A stretch of 64,000 bases of DNA. Origin: CALGFI01 sp036374435. Its GTDB lineage: Bacteria; Actinomycetota; UBA4738; HRBIN12. The stretch is taken from contig DASUTU010000123.1 in the NCBI GenBank assembly GCA_036374435.1, positions 1-64,000 on the forward strand. Reading direction: 5' to 3'. The notes under the pieces are model-generated. The model saw only the letters and a program-made list of their open reading frames with translations. It was not told where the DNA came from and did not search any database. The translations under genes and the position numbers were made by a program. Below are positions 48,333 through 59,558 of this stretch, one piece after another. Each line of letters starts with the position of its first letter. Within the stretch, counting starts at the first letter, position 1.

Positions 48333-48851
48333 ATGCAGGCAGAGGGCAACGTCGTGCGGCTCCCGGTCGCGGAGGAGCGCCCCATGGACTTCTCGGCGTT
48401 CTTCGCCGAGGAGCACCGAGGGCTGTTCAAGCTCCTGTACTTCGTGACGGGGAACCGGGCGGATGCCGCCGAGCTGATGCAGGACGCATTCCTGAAGCTG
48501 TGGGAGCGGTGGGACCGGATCGATCGGATCTCGGACCCACGGGCGTACCTGTTCCGCGTGGCGTTGAACGGATCCCGGATGCGGGCGCGCGCCGCACGCC
48601 GGGCTGCGCGGAAGCTGGTCTCCGTCGCCGCGTCTCACGATCCGTACGACGAGGTGAACCTCAGGGAGGACGTCCGGAAGATGCTGCTGGGGCTTTCGCC
48701 GCGACAACGTGCCGCCCTCGTCCTGCTCGACCTGCACGGCCTCGACTCCGACGAGGCCGCCCGGATCATGGGGATCCGTCCCTCGACGGTCCGGGCGCTC
48801 GCCTCGCAGGGCCGAGCCGTGCTCCGGGCCTCAGGAGGCCTGCATGTCTGA
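48333..48851 (+). CDS. ECF-family sigma factor, first of two copies
   Basis: The 172-residue protein has sigma region 2 (FFAEEHRGLFKLLYFVTGN..., KLWERWDRIDRI) and region 4 (LSPRQRAALVLLDLHGLDSDEAARIM... STVRALASQGRAVLR). It should direct RNA polymerase to its own regulon. Its last codons overlap the start of a membrane protein gene by 8 nt, the usual sigma/anti-sigma layout. The ATG at 48333 has no clear ribosome-binding site; the same DNA around the start (GTCCATGC) recurs at the second copy. Confidence 0.9.
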   Translation: MQAEGNVVRLPVAEERPMDFSAFFAEEHRGLFKLLYFVTGNRADAAELMQDAFLKLWERWDRIDRISDPRAYLFRVALNGSRMRARAARRAARKLVSVAASHDPYDEVNLREDVRKMLLGLSPRQRAALVLLDLHGLDSDEAARIMGIRPSTVRALASQGRAVLRASGGLHV

Positions 48852-49827
48852 GCTGAGGGAGGTGTTCGAGATGGTGACCAAACAGGCCGAGCCGGACCTC
48901 GACGTCTGGAGGGAGCAGGAGCGGCGCCAACGGCGGCACACAAACCGTAGGAAGGTCGGCGTCTACGCCCTGGTGGCCCTGATCGCGATCGGCGTGGCGG
49001 CCGCAGCCGTGGGCCTGCTTCGCCGGGCCGACCCGGCGGGCGTCCCCGCCGACGACCCGAACGAGGTTCCACAGGAGCGACCGGAGGGAGCGCCGCCGAC
49101 GGCGGGGGGGCTCGCCGGGCTCTGGCTCGAGGACGTCGCCGAGCGCGGGATCGCCGGAGCGGGCGTCAGTCCCACCGTCGTGTGGTTCACGGCGGACGGG
49201 CAGGTCCGGCTCGACAACGGAGGCGACCTGTCGTTCCCGTATTGCCCCGGGACCTACGCGCTCGACGGCGACCGGATCGCGTGGGACTGCGGCAACGACG
49301 AGTGGGTGATGAGGGCGGGGCTGACCGAGGACGGCTGGCTACGAGCCGTGGTGGTGGAGAGCCGGGCGGTCCCGGCGCCCGTGGGAGCGCGGCGCGGCTG
49401 GATGCGGGTGTTCCCGGGCTCGCCCGCAAGCGCGGCGATCCGGGTCGGTGGGGACACCGACTGGGCGCCCTACGACCTCGAGAACGCCTCGGCGTTCCAG
49501 GGCGTCTGGGTGAGCGACGACGGCGAGCTCCTGGTCTCGGTGGGGCTCACCGGCACCTACGAGATCCACGAGGCCGGCGGGCGGGGCGTCGAGCCGCTCG
49601 ACGTCGGCACGGTCGAGTTGGACGGGGACGAGATCACGTTCACGAGCGGATCCGAATCTCCGAGCTGTGCCGAGGGCGACCGGATGGCCTGGTCGGTCGA
49701 ACGCGGCACGCCCGCACCGGCGCCGGGGATCCACGGCGTGGTCCGTTCCACCGTGGGTGAGGACGCCTGTGCGGCTCGGGCCGAGCTCGACCTGGAGAGG
49801 ATCTGGCTCCGGCTCAGCATCAGGTGA
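48844..49827 (+). CDS. Membrane protein paired with the sigma factor (anti-sigma-like)
   Basis: The 327-residue protein has a short cytoplasmic N-terminus (SELREVFEMVTKQ...), one membrane helix (about residues 39-59) and a large extracytoplasmic domain of two repeats (GLWLEDVAE..., GVWVSDDGELLVS). It lacks the zinc-binding HxxxCxxC of classic anti-sigma domains. It is translationally coupled to the sigma gene and is probably the sensor or inhibitor, but this is inferred from position. Confidence 0.7.
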   Translation: MSELREVFEMVTKQAEPDLDVWREQERRQRRHTNRRKVGVYALVALIAIGVAAAAVGLLRRADPAGVPADDPNEVPQERPEGAPPTAGGLAGLWLEDVAERGIAGAGVSPTVVWFTADGQVRLDNGGDLSFPYCPGTYALDGDRIAWDCGNDEWVMRAGLTEDGWLRAVVVESRAVPAPVGARRGWMRVFPGSPASAAIRVGGDTDWAPYDLENASAFQGVWVSDDGELLVSVGLTGTYEIHEAGGRGVEPLDVGTVELDGDEITFTSGSESPSCAEGDRMAWSVERGTPAPAPGIHGVVRSTVGEDACAARAELDLERIWLRLSIR

Positions 49828-49834
49828 CGCGACA

Positions 49835-49872
49835 CCGACGGCCCGGCAGCCCTTTGGTTGCCGGGCCGTCGG
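49835..49872 (+). terminator. Terminator of the first sigma module
   Basis: Perfect 14-bp arms (49835-49848, 49859-49872) with a 10-base loop GCCCTTTGGT begin eight bases after the stop. The same arm and loop pattern recurs at 52107-52147, after the second module. Confidence 0.8.
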
Positions 49873-49973
49873 TTCGCACGCTCCGGCTCGGCCGCCCGGC
49901 TGCTCGAGCCGTAGGCTGATCGAATCTCACCGTGCCCGCTAGACGCGAGGAGTGGCTCGTGCATCCATGGTCC

Positions 49974-50498
49974 ATGCGGGCGGAGGGTGAGGTCGTGCAC
50001 TTCCCGACCGAGCGCGTCGAGGCCAGGGCCCGCTTCGACGAGTTCGTCGAGGACGAACACGAACGCCTCTACAAGGCTCTGTACTTCGTGACCGGGAGCC
50101 GTGAGGACGCCGAGGACCTATCGCAGGAGGCGTTTCTCAAGCTCTGGGAGCGATGGGACCGGATCGATCGGATCGACGATCCGACGGCCTACCTGTTCCG
50201 GGTGGCGCTGAACGGATTCCGGATGCGGCGTCGCCGGGCGGCGATGGCGCTCCGGAGACTTCCGCCGGTCCAGGGACCGCGGGACGAGTTCGCGGAGGCG
50301 GAGATGCGCGCGGACGTTCGCCTGCTCCTCCTCGGCCTCTCGCCCCGGCAGCGGGCCGCCCTCCTGCTCGTGGACCTGCTCGGGTACCCCTCCGAGCAGG
50401 CGGCGCGCATCCTGCGCGTCCGGCCGTCGACGGTGCGGAACCTGGCGAGCCAGGGACGACGGGCCCTCAGAGCGGCGGAAGGAGCGCGGGATGCCTGA
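49974..50498 (+). CDS. ECF-family sigma factor, second copy
   Basis: The 174-residue protein is a paralogue of the first (shared KLWERWDRIDRI and LSPRQRAALLL), with the same domain layout. The ATG at 49974 aligns with the first gene start; in-frame GTG codons at 49959 (behind GAGGAG) and 49932 are alternatives. It overlaps the next gene by 8 nt. The two copies may read different promoters. Confidence 0.88.
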   Translation: MRAEGEVVHFPTERVEARARFDEFVEDEHERLYKALYFVTGSREDAEDLSQEAFLKLWERWDRIDRIDDPTAYLFRVALNGFRMRRRRAAMALRRLPPVQGPRDEFAEAEMRADVRLLLLGLSPRQRAALLLVDLLGYPSEQAARILRVRPSTVRNLASQGRRALRAAEGARDA

Positions 50499-51438
50499 CG
50501 TACAGGAGGTGTTCCGTATGGCCACCCAGAAGGTTCGTCCCGACGAGGGCTTCGTCGATCGGCAGCTCGAGCACCAGCGACGGCGGAGCCGGAACCGACG
50601 AGTCGGCACCTACGTTCTGGTCGGAGCGATCGGCATCGTGGGCGCGATCGTCGCTTTCAGTCTCGGCTTCCGAGGCGACCAGCAGGTCCCCGCGACTCGG
50701 CCCACGCAAGCACCGGTCGTGGCGGAGGCTCTGGAGCTGAGCGACCTCGTTGGTGTGTGGTTCGAGGTGGACGGATCGCACCTGCTCAACATCAGCCGGG
50801 ACGGCTCGTACGCGCTGGACGACTCGGGTCTTCTCGACACCAGCCCCGATGACGCCGGATCCGTCGAGATCGGCGACGATGGGTCCATCCGCTTCGTGAG
50901 CAGCGCGGCGTCGCGAGAATGCACCCTTGGTGCCACGTGGGTCTGGAGATCTGCCGAGCTCGAGCAGCGAGGACTCCTGCGTGTCGCCGAGGCCGATACC
51001 GCCTGTCCCGCTGGGGTCCTCGGGTCATCCAGCTGGGGCCTGGTGGGAGGAGGCCCGGTGAGCCCGCTGAGCGAGCCCGTCCCGGGTCCCGACCAGCGGG
51101 AGGGGAGACCCATCACGAGGGACGACCTGATCGGGTTCTGGGACAACCCCAATGGTCCTGGTCTGTTCCGGTTCTCGGCGGACGGGACGTTCGCGGGCTA
51201 CTTCCCCGAGAGTCTCGATAGCCCGCCGCTCCTGACTGGGACCTGGGAGGTCCGGGGCAATCGGATTCGCCAGGTCTTCACGTCGACCCGAATCCCCGGA
51301 TGCACCGCCGGCGACGTCGAAGTCTTTGAGGCGGAACTGATCGAACTGGCGGACGGCGTCGCGCTGCGCACCAACGTGTTGCGAAGCTGCGGGGAGATCC
51401 TTCCGCCCCCCGTACAGGTGCGCATCTCTCCGCGATAG
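50491..51438 (+). CDS. Second membrane protein paired with the sigma factor
   Basis: The 315-residue protein has the same plan as the first partner: a short N-terminus (PDVQEVFRMATQKV), one helix (about residues 39-60) and an extracytoplasmic domain with two repeat units (GVWFEVDG..., GFWDNPNG). The gene for an exported DUF3224-like protein follows, possibly its regulon member. Confidence 0.7.
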   Translation: MPDVQEVFRMATQKVRPDEGFVDRQLEHQRRRSRNRRVGTYVLVGAIGIVGAIVAFSLGFRGDQQVPATRPTQAPVVAEALELSDLVGVWFEVDGSHLLNISRDGSYALDDSGLLDTSPDDAGSVEIGDDGSIRFVSSAASRECTLGATWVWRSAELEQRGLLRVAEADTACPAGVLGSSSWGLVGGGPVSPLSEPVPGPDQREGRPITRDDLIGFWDNPNGPGLFRFSADGTFAGYFPESLDSPPLLTGTWEVRGNRIRQVFTSTRIPGCTAGDVEVFEAELIELADGVALRTNVLRSCGEILPPPVQVRISPR

Positions 51439-51498
51439 GTGGTGTACGCGGTGGGAAGCCAACGTCGACCCCGAGCCTTTCGCTGGAAGGAGGCAGAC

Positions 51499-51981
51499 AT
51501 GAACCGCAGGCTTCTCTCGGTGCTCGCCGTCTTGGCGGTCCTCGGAGCGTCCGGAGTGGCGCACGCATCGCCACCAACAACCGCGAGCGGGACGTACGTC
51601 GTCACGGCCATCACCGGCTTCGCGCTCCACCCCGCCGGCCCAAACGCCTTCGGCGAGCAGACCACGACAGGAGTCTTCGCCGGGACGTTGACGGGCACCT
51701 TCGAAGACGAGATCAGGTTCATCGTCCATCCCAACGGGCTCGTCGGGGCTCGGGGCACGTTGACCTGTGTCTGCACGGTCTCCGGAAGGTCGGGCACCCT
51801 GGAGTTCGTTCAGGTGAGCACCGGGGACTTCGAAGCGCAGGCCTTCGAAGGTCGCGCGATCATCACGCGGGGGACAGGAGACCTCGTCGGTCTTCACGGA
51901 GTTCTGCACTTGCTTGGCACCGTTGATCCAGGAGGACTGGCCACCGTCAGCTACGCAGGGCAGATCAACTTCGCTCCGTGA
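51499..51981 (+). CDS. Secreted DUF3224-like protein
   Basis: The 160-residue protein has a signal peptide (RRLLSVLAVLAVLGASGVAHA). Its beta-rich mature part shows the DUF3224-like segments ASGTYVVT, FEDEIRFIVHP and GRAIITRGTGDLVGLHG. It is exported and has no known enzymatic role. A GGAAGGAGG site precedes the ATG. It lies 60 bp after the second membrane protein gene on the same strand. Confidence 0.7.
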   Translation: MNRRLLSVLAVLAVLGASGVAHASPPTTASGTYVVTAITGFALHPAGPNAFGEQTTTGVFAGTLTGTFEDEIRFIVHPNGLVGARGTLTCVCTVSGRSGTLEFVQVSTGDFEAQAFEGRAIITRGTGDLVGLHGVLHLLGTVDPGGLATVSYAGQINFAP

Positions 51982-52083
51982 CCCGGTGGCCTCGAGCCGA
52001 GTCTCGGTGGTGAGCTGAGCGATGGCCCGTCGCCGCTGCCCCCGAGCGCAGGTACCCCCCGAGGCATGGCTAGCGGCTCCAGC

Positions 52084-52117
52084 CAGGACACCGAACGGCC
52101 CAGGACACCGAACGGCC
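52084..52117. repeat. 17-bp perfect tandem duplication
   Basis: CAGGACACCGAACGGCC occurs at 52084-52100 and again at 52101-52117 with no gap. The second copy forms the 5' arm of the terminator at 52107-52147. It is a recent slippage duplication of a terminator arm. Confidence 0.9.
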
Positions 52118-52147
52118 CGGCAGCCTCTCGGTTGCCGGGCCTTCGGT
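52107..52147 (+). terminator. Terminator of the second sigma module
   Basis: A near-perfect stem (52107-52122 with 52133-52147, one bulged G) and a 10-base loop GCCTCTCGGT, followed by CTTG. It resembles the terminator at 49835-49872 in arm and loop. It faces the end of clpC from the other side and may serve both. Confidence 0.72.
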
Positions 52148-52199
52148 CTTGCGGCCGGGCGGCCGGAGCCGCCCGACGTCCGGATCCTCCGCTACCGGA

Positions 52200-54692
<2,493 letters not shown>

Positions 54693-55099
54693 ATGACTCC
54701 CCCGGGGCCCACGGGCCCCTCTTCCTCTGGCGCAACAGCCCTCGGGGATCCTCGGACCCCGTCCTACCCCCGAGGCAGGTCGGGCGCCTCGATGGTGCGC
54801 TTTACAGCGCGCCTTCCGAAGCGCCCCACGTGGGTCAGTATACCCCTGGGCCCCGATACGGCCGTTCGGCCGACCCACTCACCCTTTCCCCGATCCACGC
54901 GTTCGTACCGTATATTCGGTCACGATCGCGTTCGGGATGAGCCGAAGGGAAAGATGTAGGCCGCCGCACGCGATATCGGCCGAATGGGCCAATTGAGATT
55001 CCCCCTTCTGGGGCATGGGCGGAAGCGCCGTCCTCGGAGAGGATTCTTACGGCGAGCCGGATCTTCCCCGAGGATCCTTCCCCGGAAGGAGAGCTTCTG
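54693..55099. promoter_or_regulatory. 407-bp divergent intergenic region between clpC and the receiver gene
   Basis: It holds no gene. A strong -10 for clpC reads TATACT on the minus strand (54837-54842), with no good -35. An inverted repeat GGTGCGC-N6-GCGCGCC lies between it and the gene (54795-54814) and may be an operator. ACCG-N6-CGGT is found near 54907-54920. A TTGAGA near 55000 may belong to the receiver gene. No binding protein is identified; HrcA or HspR sites were looked for and not seen. Confidence 0.5.
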
Positions 55100-55504
55100 T
55101 TGCGGATCCTGGTGGTCGACGACCACCCGGCGTTTCGCCGGGCGCTGACCTCTGCCCTGAGGCTGGTGAAGGACATCGAGGTCGTCGCCGAGGCCGGCGG
55201 GGGCGTGGAGGCGGCCGAACGCGCCGTCCAGGGCAACCCGGACCTGGTGTTGATGGACCTGTCCATGCCCGACCTCGACGGCATCGCGGCCATGCGCCGG
55301 ATCCACGAGACCAAGCCGGATCTCCGGGTGGTCATCCTGACGGCGCACGCGGACCCCGGGGTCGAACGCGAGGCGCGCGAGGCCGGCGCCTCGGGGTTCC
55401 TCGCGAAGGGAACCGCCCTCGAGGAGCTCGTGGTCGTCCTGCACGAGGCCGCCGACAACCGCCCACCCATTCGGCCGCCCGAGCCCGTGGAGGAAGTGAT
55501 CTAG
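55100..55504 (+). CDS. Stand-alone receiver-domain response regulator
   Basis: The 134-residue protein is a receiver domain only: Asp7-Asp8 at the start, phosphoacceptor Asp53 in LVLMDLSMPD, Thr in VVILTAHAD and Lys in FLAKGTALEEL. The C-terminus is a short Pro-rich tail instead of the LuxR-type DNA-binding domain that usually follows this NarL-like receiver. The start is TTG at 55100 after GGAAGGAGAG. It overlaps the convergent lysS end by four bases. It may relay phosphate or bind another protein; its kinase is not adjacent. Confidence 0.85.
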   Translation: MRILVVDDHPAFRRALTSALRLVKDIEVVAEAGGGVEAAERAVQGNPDLVLMDLSMPDLDGIAAMRRIHETKPDLRVVILTAHADPGVEREAREAGASGFLAKGTALEELVVVLHEAADNRPPIRPPEPVEEVI

Positions 55505-57000
55505 CCGCCGCCCTCGGGACGGTGGTGCGGGAACAGGATGAGGTCGCGGAGCGACGGCGCGTCCGTGAGCACCAGCAGGAGCCGGTCGATCCCGATCCCG
55601 ACGCCGCCGGCCGGCGGCATGCCGTGTTCGAGAGCGACGAGGAAGTCCTCGTCGTATGGATGTGTCTCCTCGGCTCCCGCAGCGCGTTCGGCGGCCTGCA
55701 GCTCGAACTTCGCGCGCTGCTCGTCCGGGTCGGTGAGCTCGCTGAACGCCGTGCCCTGCTCGACGCCGCCGATCACGACGTCGAAGTGCTCGGTGAGGTT
55801 CCGGTCCGCTCGGTGGGGACGAGCCAGCGGGGAGACCTCACGAGGGAAGTCGCACACGAACGTCGGCTCCCACAACGTGGGTTCGACGAGCTTCTCGAAC
55901 AGCTCCAGGGCGATCTTGCCCGGACCCCAGGCCTCGTCCACCCGAACGTCGTGGCGCTCGGCGAGCTTGCCGAGATCCGTTCGGTCCAGCGCGACCTCCT
56001 CGCCCACGACCCCGGACACGCTGTCGAGGACCGTCACCCGGCGCCACGGCGGCTGGAGATCGAGCTCGCGCCCCCGGAACTCGAACACGAGTCCACCCCG
56101 GACGGCGCTCGCCGATGCGGTGAGAAGCTCCTCGGTCAGCCGCATGATGTCCTCGTAGTCCGCGAACGCCTGGTACAGCTCGACCATCGTGAACTCCGGG
56201 TTGTGCTCGCGGTCGATCCCCTCGTTCCGGAAGGTGCGCCCGATCTCGTAGACGCGCTCCAGGCCGCCCACCAGCAGGCGCTTGAGGTACAGCTCGAGCG
56301 AGATCCGCAGCTTCAGATCGATGTCGAGGACGTTGTGGTGCGTCGTGAACGGCCTGGCCATGGCGCCGCCGGCGACGTTCTGCAGGACGGGCGTCTCCAC
56401 CTCGACGAACCCGCGAGCGTCGAGCTCCGACCGCAACGTCCGAAGGACCGTCGCGCGCGCCATGGTGTACCGACGCACGGTCGGATCGGTGGCCAGGTGG
56501 AGGTATCGCTGTCGCTGCTGCAGGTCCGGGTCGCGCAACCCGTGCCACTTCTCGGGAAGCGGCCGGAGCGCCTTCGTGAGCATGGCCAGACGGTCCACGA
56601 AGATCGAGAGCTCGCCCTTGCGAGTCGTTCCGATCCGCCCGGTCGCGCCGATGATGTCGCCGAGATCGATCTCGTCCACCAGAGCCCACACGGCATCGTC
56701 CAACGCCCCGCGATCACACACGAGCTGGACCTCGCCGTCCCGGTCGCGAACGACCAGGAACACGAGCTTGCCGAACTTCCGCCGAAGGACGACGCGGCCG
56801 GCGACCGTCGCCACGTCGTCCGTCGCGGTCTCGGACGGCAGGCCCGAGTGTCGTTCCCTGATCGTCGACGTCGAGGTCGGTTCGCGAGCTCCGAGCGCCT
56901 GTTCGAGGGTGAGCGCGAACGCCTTGTCGCCCAGCCGTTCGCGGCTGGCGCGGCGAGCCCGTAATACCTCGGCCTCGCGCCCCGTGGCCTCCTCAGTCAT
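55501..57000 (-). CDS. lysS: Lysyl-tRNA synthetase, class II
   Basis: The 499-residue enzyme charges tRNA-Lys. The N-terminal OB-fold binds the anticodon (GRVVLRRKFGKLVFLVVRD). The class II motifs follow: motif 2 near RTFRNEGIDREHNPEFTMVE and motif 3 GVGIGIDRLLLVL. The ATG overlaps the coaX stop by 8 nt. In actinobacteria lysS commonly lies between coaX and clpC. Confidence 0.97.
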   Translation of the reverse strand: MTEEATGREAEVLRARRASRERLGDKAFALTLEQALGAREPTSTSTIRERHSGLPSETATDDVATVAGRVVLRRKFGKLVFLVVRDRDGEVQLVCDRGALDDAVWALVDEIDLGDIIGATGRIGTTRKGELSIFVDRLAMLTKALRPLPEKWHGLRDPDLQQRQRYLHLATDPTVRRYTMARATVLRTLRSELDARGFVEVETPVLQNVAGGAMARPFTTHHNVLDIDLKLRISLELYLKRLLVGGLERVYEIGRTFRNEGIDREHNPEFTMVELYQAFADYEDIMRLTEELLTASASAVRGGLVFEFRGRELDLQPPWRRVTVLDSVSGVVGEEVALDRTDLGKLAERHDVRVDEAWGPGKIALELFEKLVEPTLWEPTFVCDFPREVSPLARPHRADRNLTEHFDVVIGGVEQGTAFSELTDPDEQRAKFELQAAERAAGAEETHPYDEDFLVALEHGMPPAGGVGIGIDRLLLVLTDAPSLRDLILFPHHRPEGGG

Positions 57001-57778
57001 CGGCGGCCGGCCCGACGTTGCGCTCGAACACCAGCCGGAGCCCCTCGAGCGTGAGCCACGGCTCGTGCTCGTCGACGAGCTGGCAGTGAGGGACGATCAA
57101 CGGCGCGAGCCCCCCGGTGGCGACGACCGTGGCCGACCCGCCGAGCTCCTTGCGGATCCGTTCGACCATGCCGTCGGCCTCGGCGGCCGAGCCGAACAGG
57201 AGCGCCGACTGGATGGCCTCGACGGTGTTCTTTCCGATGGGGGCCCGGGGCGCCTGGAGCTCCACCTGCGGCAGCCGCGCGGTCGCGCGAGCCAGCGACG
57301 TGTTCCTCGTCTGAACGCCGGGGGAGATGGCGCCCCCGAGCAGCTCGCCACGGTCGGAGACGGCGTCGTAGGTCGTGGCCGTCCCGAAGTCGATCACGAT
57401 GCACGGCCCCCCGTAGCGGTCGAATGCCGCGAGCGCATTCACCACGCGATCGGCGCCGAGCTCACGCGGATTGTCGGTGAGGATGGAGATCCCGGTCCTG
57501 GTCCCGGGCTCGACGACGACCGGCGGGAAGGCGAAGTACCGATGCACCATGTCGCGCAGGGCCGAGGTCGACCTCGGGACGACCGAGCTGATCGCCACCC
57601 CGGTGATCTGTCGGGAGAACGACAACCCGGCCTGTTCGAGCAGGCCGGCGAACAGCACCGCGAGCTCGTCGGCCGTGCGTTCGGGTTCGGTCGAGGCGGC
57701 CCACTGGTGTTCGAGCGTGGTGCCCTGGAACACGCCGAGGATGGTGTTCGTGTTCCCCACGTTCACGGCCAGCAGCAC
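56993..57778 (-). CDS. coaX: Type III pantothenate kinase
   Basis: The 261-residue enzyme phosphorylates pantothenate, the first step of CoA synthesis. The N-terminal ATP region VNVGNTNTILGVF and the DFGTATTYDAVSD and ITGVAISSVVPR segments are diagnostic for CoaX. The GTG at 57778 follows GAGGAGG; the frame stays open upstream. Confidence 0.95.
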   Translation of the reverse strand: MLLAVNVGNTNTILGVFQGTTLEHQWAASTEPERTADELAVLFAGLLEQAGLSFSRQITGVAISSVVPRSTSALRDMVHRYFAFPPVVVEPGTRTGISILTDNPRELGADRVVNALAAFDRYGGPCIVIDFGTATTYDAVSDRGELLGGAISPGVQTRNTSLARATARLPQVELQAPRAPIGKNTVEAIQSALLFGSAAEADGMVERIRKELGGSATVVATGGLAPLIVPHCQLVDEHEPWLTLEGLRLVFERNVGPAADD

Positions 57779-57835
57779 GGGTTCACCTCCTCGGTCGCGC
57801 CATCCTGCCACGCTCGGCCGGGCGCGACACCCGCG

Positions 57836-58681
57836 TCATGCCGTCGGCAGGGCGAGCGTGTCGATGAGTCGGACTTCGCCGAACCGAGCGGCCACGAGGG
57901 CCCGCGCCGGGGCGCGGATCTCCTGCACCTGGTCGAAGGTGGCCTCGTCGACCACCGCCGCGTAGTCGAGCCGGGCCGCCGCGGTGGCCCCGATCTCCCT
58001 CGCCATCGCGGCCACGAGGACTCGGGCGTCCCGCTCGCCCTCCCGGGACAGCTCGGCGGCCTCGGACAGCGCGAGGAACAGGCACCCGGCCGCCTCCCGC
58101 TGCTCGCGCGACAGGTGTTCGTTCCGCGAGGACATCGCCAGGCCGTCGGGCTCTCGAACGGTCGGGCACGGCGTCACGTGGACCGGGAACGAGAGATCGC
58201 GCACCAGGCGCCGCACCACGGCGAGCTGCTGCGCGTCCTTCTCCCCGAAGTACGCGGTGCAGGGCCCCACGGCGTGCAGGAGCTTCGACACGACCGTGGC
58301 CACCCCCCGGAAGTGACCGGGCCGGACGGCGCCCTCCAGCCGGTCGCCGAGCGGGCCGGGATCGACGGTGACCTCCGGCTGCCCGGCCGGGTACATCTCG
58401 CGCTCGTCCGGGGCGAACACGACGTCGGCCCCGAGGCCTTCCAGGACCGCCAGGTCCCGTGGCTCGTCCCGTCGGTACCCCGACAGGTCCGAGGGGTCGT
58501 CGAACTGGAGCGGGTTCACGAAGATCGACGCCACGACCAGATCGTTCTCCTCACGCGCGCGCCGGACCAGCGAGGCGTGTCCCTCGTGAAGGGCCCCCAT
58601 CGTCGCCACGTATCCCACCCGGCTGCCGGTCGCGCGGGCCCGCTCGCAGGCGGCGAACGTTCCGGCGATGGTGCGGATCAC
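57836..58681 (-). CDS. panC: Pantothenate synthetase
   Basis: The 281-residue enzyme joins pantoate and beta-alanine using ATP. The signature MGALHEGHASLVRRA contains the HxGH motif; YFGEKDAQQLAVVRR and AMSSRNEHLS follow. The GTG start overlaps the DUF2520 gene stop as GTGA. No panD (aspartate decarboxylase) or panB lies here, unlike the mycobacterial cluster. Confidence 0.96.
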   Translation of the reverse strand: MIRTIAGTFAACERARATGSRVGYVATMGALHEGHASLVRRAREENDLVVASIFVNPLQFDDPSDLSGYRRDEPRDLAVLEGLGADVVFAPDEREMYPAGQPEVTVDPGPLGDRLEGAVRPGHFRGVATVVSKLLHAVGPCTAYFGEKDAQQLAVVRRLVRDLSFPVHVTPCPTVREPDGLAMSSRNEHLSREQREAAGCLFLALSEAAELSREGERDARVLVAAMAREIGATAAARLDYAAVVDEATFDQVQEIRAPARALVAARFGEVRLIDTLALPTA

Positions 58682-59541
58682 CTCCAGCGCGCCAGCACCT
58701 CCTCGACCGCCTTTCGGCGGTCGCCGGGCAACCGCCCGGCCCGCTCGGCCAGGTCGAGCGCCAGGTCGGCGAGCGCCACGTACGGGCGGACCGCCTGCGG
58801 CGCCGAGCGGGCCAGCGCCTCGAGGTTGCGAGCGACCGTGCCGGCGTCGCCGCGGACAGCCGGCCCCGTCAGGGCCTCCGCCGGGCCGACCCGGGCCACG
58901 TTGGCCAGGGTGGCCTCCTGGAGGGGGGCGAGCGCCGCGGCCGGGTCGGGGACCCCCGCGGCACCTTCGAGCTCGACTGCGAGCGCCGTGATCGCGACCA
59001 AGTAGTTCGAGGCGAACACGGCGGCCGCGTGGTACAGGGGTTTGGCCGCGTCCTCGAGCGCGAACGGCCGCCCCCCGGCGTCCCGCGCCAGTCGCTCGCC
59101 GAGCGCCCGACCCTCGTCGGACTCCGAGGTGACGGCGAACGCCGCCCCCGGCAGCTGCTCCACCGCCGCCTCCACCGTCGGACACGTCTGGAGCGGGTGC
59201 AAGGAGAAGGTCGTCGCTCCCGCCGACTCAGCCGACGCCAGCGCGGCGAGCGCCAAGGCACCCGAGACGTGCGCCACGGCCACGCCGGGCCCGATCGCTC
59301 TGGCCCGCACGACGTCGTCACAGGCCGCGGCGATGGCCGCGTCGGGCGTCGCGATCACCACGACGTCCGCGCCGCGAGCCGCTTCGGCGTTGCCGACGAC
59401 CGGGACCCCCGGCAGATGTTCGGCAGCGCGCGCCGGGGTGGCGGATCCACCGGAGACGGCGGCGATCCGATGCCCGGCCCGCCACCACAGCACGGCCAGC
59501 GCGGTCCCGACGCGGCCGGCGCCGACCACGGCGACATCCAT
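58678..59541 (-). CDS. Rossmann-like/DUF2520 protein, possible ketopantoate reductase
   Basis: The 287-residue protein has an N-terminal NAD(P)-binding fold (DVAVVGAGRVGTALAVLWW) and a C-terminal DUF2520 domain (PLYHAAAVFASNYLVAI). FSLHPLQT lies between. In actinobacteria this family lies beside panC, and the context suggests the missing NADPH step to pantoate (PanE role), but that is inferred. The ATG at 59541 is clear. Confidence 0.85.
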   Translation of the reverse strand: MDVAVVGAGRVGTALAVLWWRAGHRIAAVSGGSATPARAAEHLPGVPVVGNAEAARGADVVVIATPDAAIAAACDDVVRARAIGPGVAVAHVSGALALAALASAESAGATTFSLHPLQTCPTVEAAVEQLPGAAFAVTSESDEGRALGERLARDAGGRPFALEDAAKPLYHAAAVFASNYLVAITALAVELEGAAGVPDPAAALAPLQEATLANVARVGPAEALTGPAVRGDAGTVARNLEALARSAPQAVRPYVALADLALDLAERAGRLPGDRRKAVEEVLARWR

Positions 59542-59558
59542 GCGCCGCAGTATGCCGC

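Noticed and set aside
54693..54878. Upstream extension of the ClpC frame
   Set aside because: The translation there is Arg/Gly-rich and unlike ClpC; the conserved MFERFT start is at 54692 and a -10 element lies within the region.
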